DNA of 64,000 bases, taken from Oreohelix idahoensis. Its lineage: Eukaryota > Mollusca > Gastropoda > Stylommatophora > Oreohelicidae. The stretch is from assembly GCA_024509875.1 (NCBI GenBank), contig JAMPIV010004255.1:62001-126000 (forward strand). Reading direction: 5' to 3'. The notes beneath the pieces were generated by a model that was not told where the DNA came from, searched no databases, and saw only the letters and a program-made list of their open reading frames with translations. Every line of letters begins with the position of its first letter. The stretch's first letter is position 1. Shown here one piece after another: positions 45,780 to 56,003 of this stretch. Made by a program: the position numbers and the translations under genes.

Positions 45780-46785
45780 AGAGGAGAAGCAGCTGTTATA
45801 GAGAGAAGAATGTCCAGACAGAAAACATTAATTTCAATTGGGGAAAAGAAAAGTAGTGACAGTGTGTCTTTTTTTTTTTTAATGTCATGGCATGGAATGA
45901 ATTTTGATACAGTAGAAAAAAAAAGGTCTGTGCATTTTACAATATAACCTTTGCTAACAAAATCTAGGATTTCTTAGACCATGAAAAGTATCTATAATCC
46001 TCTAGCATGTTTCACGTCACAGAACTACACAAGGGAAAAGCTTATAGCACCTTATTGTTTCTTGTTTACAATGTTTTCCTGGATTTTTTTTTATTTTGGT
46101 TTCTGCCCTTTTTACATTAAAAAAAAAAAAATACACTTAAAAGTTTTCTATTACTTTTCTTGATGTATTACTTCTAGCTGATTTTTGTTTTCATTCACAT
46201 CAGTGTTGTTATTTTTTTTTTTGGCAACCAGTTGCCAAGTAAATTTACCCAGTTTAAAAAAAAAAATCGCATATCTTTCTATACTTTGATTTATGTCAGG
46301 AAAAAAAATGTTGCTAAATATTTGTAAGTGCAAAATGTAAAATTCTGATTAGAAATAGCTTGCCAATGAGACAAAGAAATTAAGTCTTTTAGCCATGTTC
46401 TTTTGTACATTATATCTATTTAGTTGTTTAACTATTTCTGAGTGTTGATATTTCCAGATAAAAATGAGAGAAATATGAGAAAATAAGTTGAATAATGAAA
46501 AGGGAAAATTTGGTTGAAGATACAGAAAGATATTAATTCATTAGCATCAGTATATTATTTTCACTTGTTATGGTCATATACACACAGTTCACGCCTAAGT
46601 ATAAAATCTGAGCAACTCTACTTCTTGACTTACTATTCCCAGTCAGGCCAGGAGAGAGGGGGGAAGGCAGGTGGTGTAGCGCCTATGCCCAGATAAGTGA
46701 GAAATGGAATAAGTGATGAGTTAAGATTACTATAAAAATTACTTTCCCTGGAACCTAGCATAATTGCTGGCCATTTCTGTGTAGA
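45780..46785. other. intron 7, unrecognised stretch
   Basis: AT-rich with several A/T homopolymers; nothing supported. Confidence 0.5.
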
Positions 46786-47019
46786 CTCCTAATTGACTTA
46801 ATGTCAGAACTGTCACCTCTGTTTATGTGTGTACAAGCAAAACTTGTAAGCATCTGTCTTGCTATGCGTGTCCTTATCCACTTTGTGTCTGAGCTATCAC
46901 CTTTCTTTATGTGTATGCCGGTAAATAAAACTTGGTTGAGCTTCTACCTTGTCATAACTAGATGATGCCGTACCTAAACCACTTTATATTAAGATTGTTA
47001 CTTACTCACTCACTTAGTT

Positions 47020-47150
47020 GTTCCTCTTCCACCTTGGGGTGTAGAGGTTAGCCAGAGAGAGCACCCTGCTATCCTATCGGCTGTCTCCCTTTTGTTCTGG
47101 TTCAAGTCCAGTCCTTGGACCTTCAGAGATTGTCAATAGCTATCACGATT
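47020..47150 (+). repeat. short repeat R8, copy 2
   Basis: TTGGGGTGTAGAGGTTAGCC, CTATCCTATCGGCTGTCTCC, CAGAGATTGTCAATAG; compare 32735..32860. Confidence 0.6.
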
Positions 47151-47224
47151 GTTACCTCTCTTTGTGTGTGTCTGGAAGTAAAACTTTGTTGATCATCTGC
47201 CTTGTCATCATTATTATTATTATT

Positions 47225-47470
47225 TTCTTTAGTGCTCCTTACGGAGCAAGGGGCCACCACTACAGCTTGTCCCATTGCAGGAAGCCTTCACCAAGCAGTC
47301 ACAGGCTCTTGTAGTGGTGGTTTCTGTGGCTGTTTGTTTTGCATGATGAGGTTGCCTACCCCATACACAACCTGCTATTAGTCACCTTGTACGGTGTGTC
47401 TGGGAGCAGTAGTCATATTCTTTCTATGTCACTCAAGAGACCACTGGGAACTACACGGGGCATCTGTCTT
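47225..47470 (+). repeat. R1 repeat, best-preserved copy
   Basis: This copy shows the family layout: GCTCCTTACGGAGCAAGGGG, CCACCACTACAGCTTGTCCC, TTGCAGGAAGCCTTCACCAA, TCTTGTAGTGGTGGTTTCTG, TTTGCATGATGAGGTTGCCT, CCTTGTACGGTGTGTCTGGG, CAAGAGACCACTGGGAACTA, CACGGGGC. CCACCACT...AG and CT...AGTGGTGG form an imperfect hairpin. There are at least 12 copies in the window in both orientations. I see no pol III promoter, ORF, terminal inverted repeat or clear target duplication, so the class is unknown. Confidence 0.85.
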
Positions 47471-48015
47471 GCCAAAGTTGTCCCTAATCCACTTTATACT
47501 AGGATTCTCACCTGTCTTTATGATTGTGCCTACAGGTGAAACTTTGTTGAACATCGGCCTTGTCATACCTAGATGTCTCTGTCCTAAATCGGCTTTATAT
47601 CAGAACTGCTACATCTCTGTATGTGTGTTGCCTGTAAGCAAAACTTTTAAGAGCATCTTATGCCTTGTCATGTCTGCTCCTAATCTACTTTATTTCAAAA
47701 CTTAGCACCTCTCTTTATATGTGTGCCTGTAAGCAAAACTTTAGGAGCATCTGCCTAATCATACTTATATGGCCCTGTCCTCAATCCACTAAATTAGGAC
47801 TGTCAGGTCTTTTTATATGTGCACATATAAGCAAAACTTGTAAAACTGCTCTGTCATACCTAGATGGCCTTATCTCTAATCCACTTTATATCGGGATTGT
47901 TACCTCTCATAATTTGTGTGCTTGTAAGCACACCTTTATGGCCATCAGTTTTATTATACATCACTTGTCACTGTTAACTTTTGCCACATCACTTTTCAGA
48001 GTCACTTGACTTTCA

Positions 48016-48136
48016 CGTATGTTGTTTGCTCATCTCATTGAGTTGTCTTTGCAACTTTAATCATATGGACATGACATGCATCTTGAGCACATATTTAGTT
48101 GTTAATTGCTTATATGTTTGTAGGAGAAGTCAGACT
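48016..48136. repeat. inverted duplicate of 56720..56843
   Basis: TATGTTGTTTGCTCATCTCA ... GTAGGAGAAGTCAGACT is the reverse complement of the second copy with only two mismatches that I could find over about 118 bp. Confidence 0.85.
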
Positions 48137-48524
48137 ACAAATTAACAGCATCTTGATTGTGCATTCGTCAACATCCTGCGTTAATATTTGCACTGTGGTC
48201 TCAACTAACATACATCATATTGGTCTTCCTTGTTCATTAATAATTCCTTAATTTGCATTTGTTCTTGGTTTTTAGATTTTAAATGCTCTTAAGAAAAAGA
48301 GAGAGGTATTTTCATTACAATCTCTCCCTGTTATCCATGTAAGAACAATTTTGTTTCCTGTTGATAGAATACTAATTTTTTTTAAATTATTACATTCTCA
48401 TTACATAATTTTTTTTAATTTTTTTTTTATGTGCATCGGTTAATAGATTTTTAAACAAGTTGTTTGGTTATTGGGGTTACATGAGAAAAAAGTGGACGTA
48501 ATGGAGGTTACAGTATCAACATTA

Positions 48525-48680
48525 ACAGAAGTTTTTGACAACCTCATTATGTCAAACAAATTGCCACAGAAACCACTGCTGCAGGAGCATGTGACTGCTT
48601 GGTTCAGGCTTGCTACAAGTGGGACCCGCAGCAGTGCTGGTTCCGTGCTCTGTAAGGGGTGCAGAGGAAAATGATGATTG
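48525..48680 (-). repeat. R1 repeat copy
   Basis: Reverse: GACAACCTCATTATGTCAAA, GCCACAGAAACCACTGCTGC, GGTTCCGTGCTCTGTAAGGG. Confidence 0.8.
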
Positions 48681-49168
48681 TTAGAAGAAACACAAGAATA
48701 GACAGTTAGCAGTTTCAGTGAAGTGTGTGATTGTTGTTTACACTGATGAAGTTTACTCACTGAAACATCCATCATAGTATGTTCTTGTGCATGTTTGAAA
48801 CTGAGATATGCACCATCTTGTGATTTACATTTATGCCATGGTAAATTTTTCTTTTGTTCTTATGCAGCCACATCTATCATAAAATGGACAGCCCGTCCCT
48901 GGCTTCTTCCAACGTCATAGATTTTCTCCGTATAGTGAGTTTAGGTAGTCATGTTATCAGGTTTTCTGTTTTGGAGAGTACTCATCGTTTTTGTTAAGGA
49001 AGCTTTAGAACCACCCCCCCCCCCTTTCCCGTATTATAAAGTGTTATTTTCTGTAAACATATGTGAAGAAAAATATGCCTGTTATCTTGTTATCTGATGT
49101 AAGTTGCATTGGAAATTTTAAAAAAAAAGAAGAAGCGAGATTCATCTCTTCTTCTTTGCTTCTTTCAG

Positions 49169-49333
49169 TGTCCTGCAACACTTTGCAGGGAGCATCAAAC
49201 GGGGCCCAGGGGCCGAACACATACCGCCGTCCTCCCTCTCCTGACATGAGCCGGGTGAAGCAACAGCGACAGAGAGGCAGCAGCCAAGAAAGTGGTATTG
49301 AAACAGGTTCAGTTGCCGTGCCTGATTATGCAG
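49169..49333 (+). CDS. CAMSAP: CAMSAP exon h (linker before CKK)
   Basis: Acceptor TTCTTTCAG|, donor TATGCAG|GTGAAG; 165 nt, entered and left with one base over. It encodes VSCNTLQGASNGAQGPNTYR, then RPPSPDMSRVKQQRQRGSSQ and ESGIETGSVAVPDYAG. The RPPSPD and RGSSQESG motifs fit the Ser/Pro linker preceding CKK. A second in-frame acceptor (CTTTGCAG|) lies 20 bp downstream, with exon start at 49189. It would be out of frame by 20 nt relative to the first if used with the same upstream exon, so the first acceptor, which keeps the frame, is preferred. Confidence 0.9.
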
Positions 49334-49389
49334 GTGAAGATTACACTTAAGATGAAACTCTGGATATTTTTAGGTGTGTTCATGAGTGT

Positions 49390-49640
49390 TGAGCAATTGA
49401 GTGGTCAGAGCACTTGCAGCTTGAGGCAGAGTTACCTGATACTAAACCAGGTTGTGTTACAACTCTAGTCTACCTAGCTTTAAATGGATATCTGGCTCTG
49501 CTTTTGAGTTGGGGAAGGCAAAGGCAGCAATGATGGAAACTGGTCACTCCACCTTATGATACTGAGACGTAGTGTAGGTGAAGGACATTTCACTCCATAT
49601 GACAGTATCTGGTATGGGACTACTTTTACCTGTTTAAACT
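49390..49640 (+). mobile_element. SINE of family R2
   Basis: GAGCAATTGAGTGGTCAGAG head, TCTACCTAGCTTTAAATGGA, GATACTGAGACGTAGTGTAG, CAGTATCTGGTATGGGACTA. It starts about 55 bp after the donor of CAMSAP exon h. Confidence 0.75.
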
Positions 49641-49978
49641 TGAACAGTAATGAACGAGCTGATAGACAAGCTTCAAGAGCACCCATAGAAGGTGCATTAA
49701 ATATGGACAAGGGAGAGATACTAATGGCAGTTAATGATCACCTGTTAGAGAATGACATTGCAATTGATGAACCATCAAGGTTAAGATTGCTAGAATTTGG
49801 CATAAAATGTAAGACCAGCAGGGATGGTCGAATGAGAGGATGCATCCGGCGTGTATGCAGCCAATCCACAACAGGAACAGTTAGCATTCATACCCTTCGA
49901 CCGTTGCTGAGGGAGACTGAGCACCTATGGGTTTGCCTGGAGTGCAGTAATGTCGATTCTAATCAACAATAACAACAA
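49641..49978 (+). mobile_element. LINE 3' end (RNase H/C-terminal region)
   Basis: LNSNERADRQASRAPIEGAL, RLRLLEFGIKCKTSRDGRMR, QSTTGTVSIHTLRPLLRETE, HLWVCLECSNVDSN, then a CAACAATAACAACAACA tail. The NERAD motif and TGTVS...LLR pattern are those of RNase H-bearing LINE C termini. It is in one open frame with the preceding SINE end, 5'-truncated. Confidence 0.75.
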
Positions 49979-50999
49979 CAGGTTAAGGCAGATAATACCA
50001 AACCAGTCAACTATGTGAAGAAAAGTCACGAGCTGTTCATTGCAGGATCTTCAGAAACTTGACCATGGCTGAATATGGTGGGAAGATGCACATGGATGTA
50101 TGGCACAGTCAGTTCTTGTGTATCTGTAGAGCTTGATGACACGCCTTAGTTGTCTTTGACCTTTATGCTGGATTTAGCAAACTTCCAAGTGTATAGGGTC
50201 ATCAGATGTTGTTTTGCCTTTGTTGTGCCTTAATATTATTATAACCTTTTTCTTTAAGTTATATTGAGTGGGTGCTTGTGTGTATGCTTATATGTATGTG
50301 TACATGTGTTATATCTGTATTTTAAAGAATCAGTGAAAAAAGATTGTGTGCCATGACCAGGTATGGATACTAGGCCAGTTAATTTGCAGCACTCTGGGAG
50401 TGATATAAGAAGAGCAGTGCAAACCTGTCATAAGTTCACCCACTCTGGTACATTACAATCTGTTCTATGTTCTTGGGCACACACAAAAAAAAAATGCAAT
50501 ATTGCATAGATACAATTAGAAAATTCAAGATAACATAGCTATAAGCCTCTCTATAGATAAATAAACTTTATGAACTTTATCTATATGTTTCAAATTCAGT
50601 GGGGGGAAAAAAAGGCACGTGTGAGAGTGTTGCGGGCTTTCTTTGTTTGAGCGAGCTGATATTGTAGTTTTTTTCAGGCCATGTTTATTTATCGCATCTG
50701 TCTTGCATGAGTATCGATTTCTGCTACCACACTGGATTCGTTTTATAAATTTCTTTGGGTGTTTGAATATCAATGTTCATACAACAAACTTTGCATGTAT
50801 TTTATCTGATAGTGTTATATTATTTCATTTCATTCCTTATTAGCTTGACAGAGTTTGTATTTTCTGAACCGTACCGTGAAGGTCAACGGTCATTATTCAT
50901 AAAACAAAACTGGAACTTTTCAAACGGTTTCAGTGAAGAAGTCTTGCTTAGACGACTACAATATTTTAATACTCATTCATCGTTTCATCATGATTTATC
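49979..50999. other. intron 8, unrecognised stretch
   Basis: AT-rich; no feature supported. Confidence 0.5.
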
Positions 51000-51053
51000 A
51001 ACAATAAAATATCTTCTTCTTCTTTGATCATTAGCCGCCGACCGTCAAAGCAG

Positions 51054-52318
51054 TCAATGGCCATCACGCCTGGTGGCGTCTTGTAGGGCAACAACAAACT
51101 GATTCCACTTTGCTCGGTCGGCGGCCATCCTTCGTACAGTGCCCCAACTCTGGTTCATTCTTTGCATCTCAGCCTCCACTGTCCTCCGCCAAGTTGTTTT
51201 TGGTCGGCCTCTCTTTCGTTTTCCTTCAAGGGTCCATAACATAGCTGTTCTTGTGATGGCATCGGGGTCTCTTCTGAGGACATGGCCAACCCAGCTCCAG
51301 CGTCTGCCAGCTATGATGGTGTGCATGTCCTCTTGCTTGCCCCGAGTAAGCAGATCTTGGTTGGTGATGGTATTCGGCCAAAAGATTCGGTGAATTTTTC
51401 TTAGGCATGTTGTGTGAAAAGAGGACAATTTCGACATTTCCTTCTTTGTAACTCTCCAGCTCTCCGCGCTATAGAGAAGCACATAAAGCACACAGCTCGG
51501 ATATAATCCTAATTTTGTGCTTGTGCTGTACTGAGAGGACTTCCAGATGTTGTTTAGACTAAAAAAGGCTGTTCTTGCTTTGTTCATTCTGTTGTTGATG
51601 TCTTTGCTTGCTCCTCCGTCTGGTGTTACAATGCATCCTAGGTATGTAAAGGCGTCTGTCTGTTCCAGTTGCTGATTCCCTACTGATATGGGCTCAGGGT
51701 TGCTCACATTGAGCGTCATGACCTCTGTCTTCTTTAGGTTGATGTTCAAGCCCACCTGCTGGCTATACTTATTAAGTCTATCCGTTTTTTCCTGGATGTG
51801 TTGATGTGAATGTGCTAGCAGTGCAATGTCATCTGCATATTCCAGATCTTCCAATATAGAAAATGTAGTCCATCTTATTCCTCTTGGACTGCCCTCTGTT
51901 GTCAGGCGCATCACCCAGTCTATGACTGTTAAAAATAGAGTGGTTGATAAGGGGCATCACTGTCGTACTCCTGTCTTCACTTCAAAGGTTATGTTGCTCT
52001 GCCCAATGCTACACGTAAAGTTGGCATAAAGGCTTTTTATGATTGACACTATGCAGCTTGGAATTCCATAAGCCCTCAGTATTTTCCATAAACTGTCCCT
52101 ATGTATGCTGTCAAAAGCCTTTTCAAAATCAACAAAATTAATGTACAGCTGTCTTTGCCATTCTGAGCACTGCTCTATAATGTTCCTGAGAGTAAATATA
52201 TGATCTACACATCTTCTGTTCTTTCTAAATTCTGCTTGTTCTTTCCTCAGTTTGTGGTCTACTGCTTTTGAGATTCTCTGTATAATTATCCTGCCTAGTA
52301 TTTTGCTGGGAACTGAGA
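51054..52318 (-). pseudogene. LINE copy A: 5'-truncated reverse transcriptase
   Basis: Starts inside RT at LLSVPSKILGRIIIQRISK, contains FVDFEKAFDSIHRDSLW, LEDLEYADDIALLAHSHQHI with the YADD active site, YLGCIVTPDGG and the C-terminal RRWSWVGHVLRRDPDAITRT, ending ALQDATRRDGH. A stop codon (51957..51959) replaces the Gly of the RQGCPLS motif. The N-terminal endonuclease is absent. Confidence 0.88.
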
Positions 52319-52325
52319 GAAGAGT

Positions 52326-54188
52326 TCTTCTTCTTCTTTGATCCATAACCGCCAACCGTCAAAGCAGTCAGCGGCCATCACGCCTGGTGGCGTCTTGTAG
52401 GGCAGCAACAATTGATTCCACTTTGCTCGGTCGGCGGCCATCCTTCGTACAGTGCCCCAACTGTGGTTCATTCTTTGCATCTCAGCTTCCACAGTTCTCC
52501 GCCAAGTTGTTTTTGGTCGGCCTCTCTTTCGCTTTCCCTCGGGGGTCCATAGCATAGCTGTTCTTGCGATGGTATCAGGGTCCCTTCTGAGGACATGGCC
52601 AACCCAACTCCAGCGTCTGCCAGCTATGATGGTGTACATGTCCTCCTGGTTACTCCGAATAAGTAGTTCTTGGTTGCTGATGGTGTTTGGCCAAAAGATT
52701 CGGAGAATTTTCCTTAGGCAGATTGTGTGGAAGGAGGACAGTTTCGACATTTCCTTCTCTGTTACTCTCCAACATTCCGCACCATAGAGAAGCACAGAAA
52801 GTACGCAGCTCTCATACAGTCTTAATTTGGTGTTTGTGCTGTACTGGGAAGACTTCCAAATGTTGTTGAGAATAGCAAAGGCTGTTCTCGCTTTATTCAT
52901 TCTGTTGTTAATGTCCTTGCTTGTTCCGCCGTCAGGTGTTACTATGCTTCCTAGGTAAGTAAATGTGTCTGTCTGTTCTAACTTCTGGTTCCTTACTGTT
53001 ATTGGCTCAGGATTGCCCACATTTAGTGTCATGACCTCTGTCTTCTTCAGATTGATGTTCAGGCCAACCTGCTGGCCATACTTATTCAGTCTATCAGTTT
53101 TGTCTTGAATGTGTTGGTGTGAATGCGCGAGCAGTGCAATGTCATCTGCATATTCCAAATCTTCCAGTGTAGAAAATGTTGTCCATCTAATTCCTCTTGG
53201 ACTGCCCTCTGTTGTCTGGCGCATCACCCAATCTATGACTGTCAAAAATAATGTTGTTGATAAGGGGCATCCCTGTCGTACTCCTGTTTTCACTTCGAAA
53301 GTTACATTACTCGATCCAACACTGCACGTAAAGTTAGAATAGAGGCTTTTTATAATGGAAACAATGCGGCTGGGAATTCCATAAGCCCTCAGAATTTTCC
53401 ATAGGCTGTCCCTGTGTATGCTGTCGAAAGCCTTTTCAAAATCAACAAAGTTAATGTACAGCTGTCTCTGCCATTCTGAGCACTGCTCTATAATGTTCCT
53501 GAGGGCAAATATATGATCTGCACATCTTCTGTTCTTTCTGAAGCTCGCTTGTTCTTTCCTCAGTTTATGGTCAACTGCTTTTGAAATTCTCTGGATGATT
53601 ATCCTGCCTAGTATTTTGCTGGGAACTGAGAGGAGGGTAATTCCTCTCCAGTTGTTGCAGTCTGCAAGGTCGCCCTTCTTGGGCAATTTGACAATTATTC
53701 CTTTGCTCCACTCTGTTGGTGTTGTCCCTGTTTTCCAGACTTGTGCAAATAGTGGTTCTAATAGTTCTGCTGCTAGCTCTGGGTCTGTCTTAAATAGCTC
53801 TGCATTTAAGTTATCATGACCAGGAGCTTTTCCATTCTTTAACCCTTTGATTGCTGTGATGATTTCTTCTTTTCGTGGGATGTCTGTATTAACATCTAGA
53901 TCGTTTTCAGCCTCAGGAACATTCAATTGTGTCTCTGGTGGTTCCTTATTCAGAGTTTCTCTGAAATGCTCTGCCCATTTTGTTTCCTGTCCCTTTGCTG
54001 TGGTGATGAGATTTCCTTGCTTATCTCTTACTAATGTAATATTGTTTGCACCTTGTTTTCCGCTGATGAATTTAGTTATTTTGTATACTGTGCTTTGTTC
54101 GTTTCTCAGTGCTGCCTCTTCTGCCTGTCTTGCAAGGTCATCCAGAAATGTCCTTTTGTTAGCATGGGTTTGACGTTTAACTTCCTTT
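52326..54188 (-). pseudogene. LINE copy B: reverse transcriptase
   Basis: RT motifs: ITAIKGLKNGKAPGHDNLNA, RGITLLSVPSKILGRIIIQR, FVDFEKAFDSIHRDSLW, VRQGCPLSTTLFLTVIDWVM, LEYADDIALLAHSHQHIQ (intact YADD), RRWSWVGHVLRRDPDTIART, EGKRKRGRPKTTWRRTVE. Near the C terminus a one-base loss after KWNQ changes the ending relative to copy A (KWNQFVVALQDATRR). The 5' end abuts a SINE insertion at 54189..54550. The endonuclease and RT frames still differ by one even after the 350 bp of SINE plus duplication are discounted, so there is also an older one-base indel near 54185. Confidence 0.9.
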
Positions 54189-54200
54189 CCAGCTGTCTGT

Positions 54201-54538
54201 CTTCTTCTTCTTCCGTCCTTAGCCATCAACCGGCAAAGCAGTTTGTGGCCAGTACGCCTAGTGGCGTCTTAGGGCAACAACAAATTGATCAATCTATCGC
54301 TGTTTCCACCACGCCTAGTGGTGTCTTTGTGGAACAAAAACAGACCAAACAATCTATCATTGTTTCCGTAATCAGATTGGTTGGCAAGCAGGTGATCAGC
54401 CCACTGTGCGAAGTTTTTACGGGATGGGGTAAACAGCCCCATGCCCATACCCTCCTTAGTCGCTTTTTACGACATGCGTGGTAGGGTGCAGTGTTACTAT
54501 TCTTTGCTCCCCTTTCGGGCCCCGGTAACACACGGGTG
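54201..54538 (-). mobile_element. SINE sharing the LINE's 3' tail, inserted in that LINE (family R6)
   Basis: Flanked by the 12-bp duplication CCAGCTGTCTGT (54189..54200 and 54539..54550). On the minus strand it begins GGCACCCGTGTGTTACCGGG, includes CTACCACGCATGTCGTAAAA and AGCGACTAAGG, and ends TTGTTGTTGCCCTAAGACGC, CACTAGGCGT, ACTGCTTTGCCGGTTG, (GAA)n. The last about 85 bp match the 3' end of the host LINE (GACGCCACCAGGCGTGATGG, ACTGCTTTGACGGTTGG, GAAGAAGAAG). Confidence 0.85.
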
Positions 54539-54550
54539 CCAGCTGTCTGT

Positions 54551-55949
54551 AGTGTTCACTATATATTGCCTTTAACCTGGGAGACTTAGCTTCTGTTTTC
54601 TTTCTTTTTATGTCCTTTCTCTTCACTATGGTGTTTAGCGTATCTGGTGTTATCCAGTCTTGGCTCTTTCTTTCCTGGAATCCTAAGCATGACTTGCTGC
54701 TTTCCTTGTATATTGTTGAGATGGTGTTGAATCTCTGGTCAACATCATCAGTCTCTGTTCTTTCCTGGCTTTTGGTAATCTGATATTGTCTCTTTACGTC
54801 GACCACGAAAGCTTTTCTGGTGAGGGGATCCTTAAGTTTTGTAATGTTATATCTTTTCTGTTTGACTGCAACTGGTCCAGCAGCTCTGAGTTTCACTTTC
54901 AGTCTTGCTACTACTAGGTGATGATCACTTCCCACATCTGCGCCTCTTCTTACTTTCACGTCTTGTAGTGCATGTCTCCATCTGCTATTGATCATTATGT
55001 GATCTATCTGGTTTCTGTCTTGTCCGTTTGGTGATTCCCATGTTAACTTGTGCACTTCTTTGTGTGGAAAAAGTGTTCCTCCAATGACCAGGTTGTTAAT
55101 ACTGCAGAGGCTTATTAGTTTGTCCCTATTCTCATTTACTGTTCCACAGCCGCATTTCCCCATTACTCTTTCGTTATAATTATTGTGTGTTCCAACTTTC
55201 GCATTAAGGTCTCCCATTACTATAATAAGATCGTACCTGGGTACAGTTTCCATTTCCTTTTGTACCTGTTGATAGAACTCATCCTTGATATCTTCATCGC
55301 TGTCGTTTGTTGGTGTGTAGCATTGTATAATTGTGGTGTTGGTGAATCTCCCTCTCAGTCTTGCTCTTATCAGTCTGTAGTTGATGGGTTTCCATTCCAG
55401 TAAAGACCTTTCCATTCCTTTCTTCAGGATAATGGCTACCCCTTCGTTGTGCTGACCATCCTCTCTGCCAGAATAAAGTACTGTTTCCCCTGTAGCTGTT
55501 TTTATTCTCCCCTTCCCTGTCCATCTGCTCTCGCTTATTCCCAGAATATGTATTTTGTAGTTCCTCATCTCTGCTGTGATTTGTCTCAGCTTTCCTGCCT
55601 CATTCATAGTTCTGACGTTCTAAAAACCAATTCTGGTTTCATGTTTTGCGGTCAGGGCATCCGTTTTCATGCCAATGGCTTCCTTTCGGCTTTCACCACT
55701 GTCAGTCATACAAGCCTGAGACTCCGGATGTCCGTCCCGCATCAAAGTTTTTTCATTTGTTGTTGTTTCCGTAACGTGCGATTTTTTACATAGACAGGGG
55801 TGTCGGCCCTGTGCTAAAACCCCCAACCTGGAGGACCAGAGTACCAGCTTTTGTCTGATCCCTACCCACGCAGACCAGTCCAGCTTAGTTGAACCTACCA
55901 GGAGTAAATCTCCCACTGGCATAGCTCTGGGGATTGTCAGGGTACACAA
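54551..55949 (-). pseudogene. LINE copy B: leader and apurinic-type endonuclease
   Basis: Endonuclease motifs: ILGISESRWTGKGRI, IIQCYTPTNDSDEDI, LIIVMGDLNAKVGTHNNY, QIDHIMINSRWRHALQDV and VGSDHHLVVARLK. Upstream frame (to 55949) ends HETRIGF, then TAG at 55620..55622, then NVRTMNEAGK in the same frame. The stop stands exactly at the Trp of the usual WNVRT opening motif (one base, TGG to TAG). Without it the frame would be open across the leader. The C-terminal end merges with RT through the SINE insertion. Confidence 0.88.
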
Positions 55950-56003
55950 GCTGCCATACCACTACAAGGTATAGGTACCATTGATGGCAGAACAATAAAA
56001 TAT

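Larger units (their letters stand above)
46790..47960. repeat. diverged minisatellite, unit about 95-110 bp, about eight units
   Basis: Recurring pattern: AATCCACTTTATAT, (A/G)GGATTGTTACCTCTCTTTAT, GTGTGTGCCTGTAAGCAAAA, CTTTG, then CATCTGCCTTGTCATACCTA. Units are seen near 46800, 46885, 46980/47145, 47480, 47590, 47680, 47785 and 47870. An R8 repeat (47020..47150) and an R1 copy (47225..47470) interrupt the array, so they came later. Confidence 0.7.
51013..55990 (-). mobile_element. composite RTE-like LINE insertion (truncated copy + full-length copy)
   Basis: Perfect 13-bp direct repeats AACAATAAAATAT at 51000..51012 and 55991..56003 flank the whole block. Within it, read on the minus strand, stand a full-length LINE (55990 to 52319) with leader, endonuclease, RT and (GAA)n tail, and directly after its tail a 5'-truncated copy (52318 to 51013) with its own (GAA)n tail. 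One target duplication for two copies implies a single integration event, or duplication after integration. The short single-ORF layout and microsatellite-like 3' tail suit the RTE clade. Confidence 0.85.

Noticed and set aside
48867..48935. Possible extra CAMSAP exon after TTATGCAG (frame with HKMDSPSLASSNVIDFLRI)
   Set aside because: The attractive frame would need two carried-over bases, but the preceding exon leaves one. In the correct phase a stop follows within 60 bp. No good donor is present.
49189..49333. Alternative acceptor for CAMSAP exon h at CTTTGCAG
   Set aside because: It lies 20 bp into the exon, so its use would shift the frame and lose the CKK domain. The upstream acceptor keeps the frame.
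55185..55403. Plus-strand ORFs across 51000..55900
   Set aside because: Shadows of the minus-strand LINE endonuclease and RT frames.
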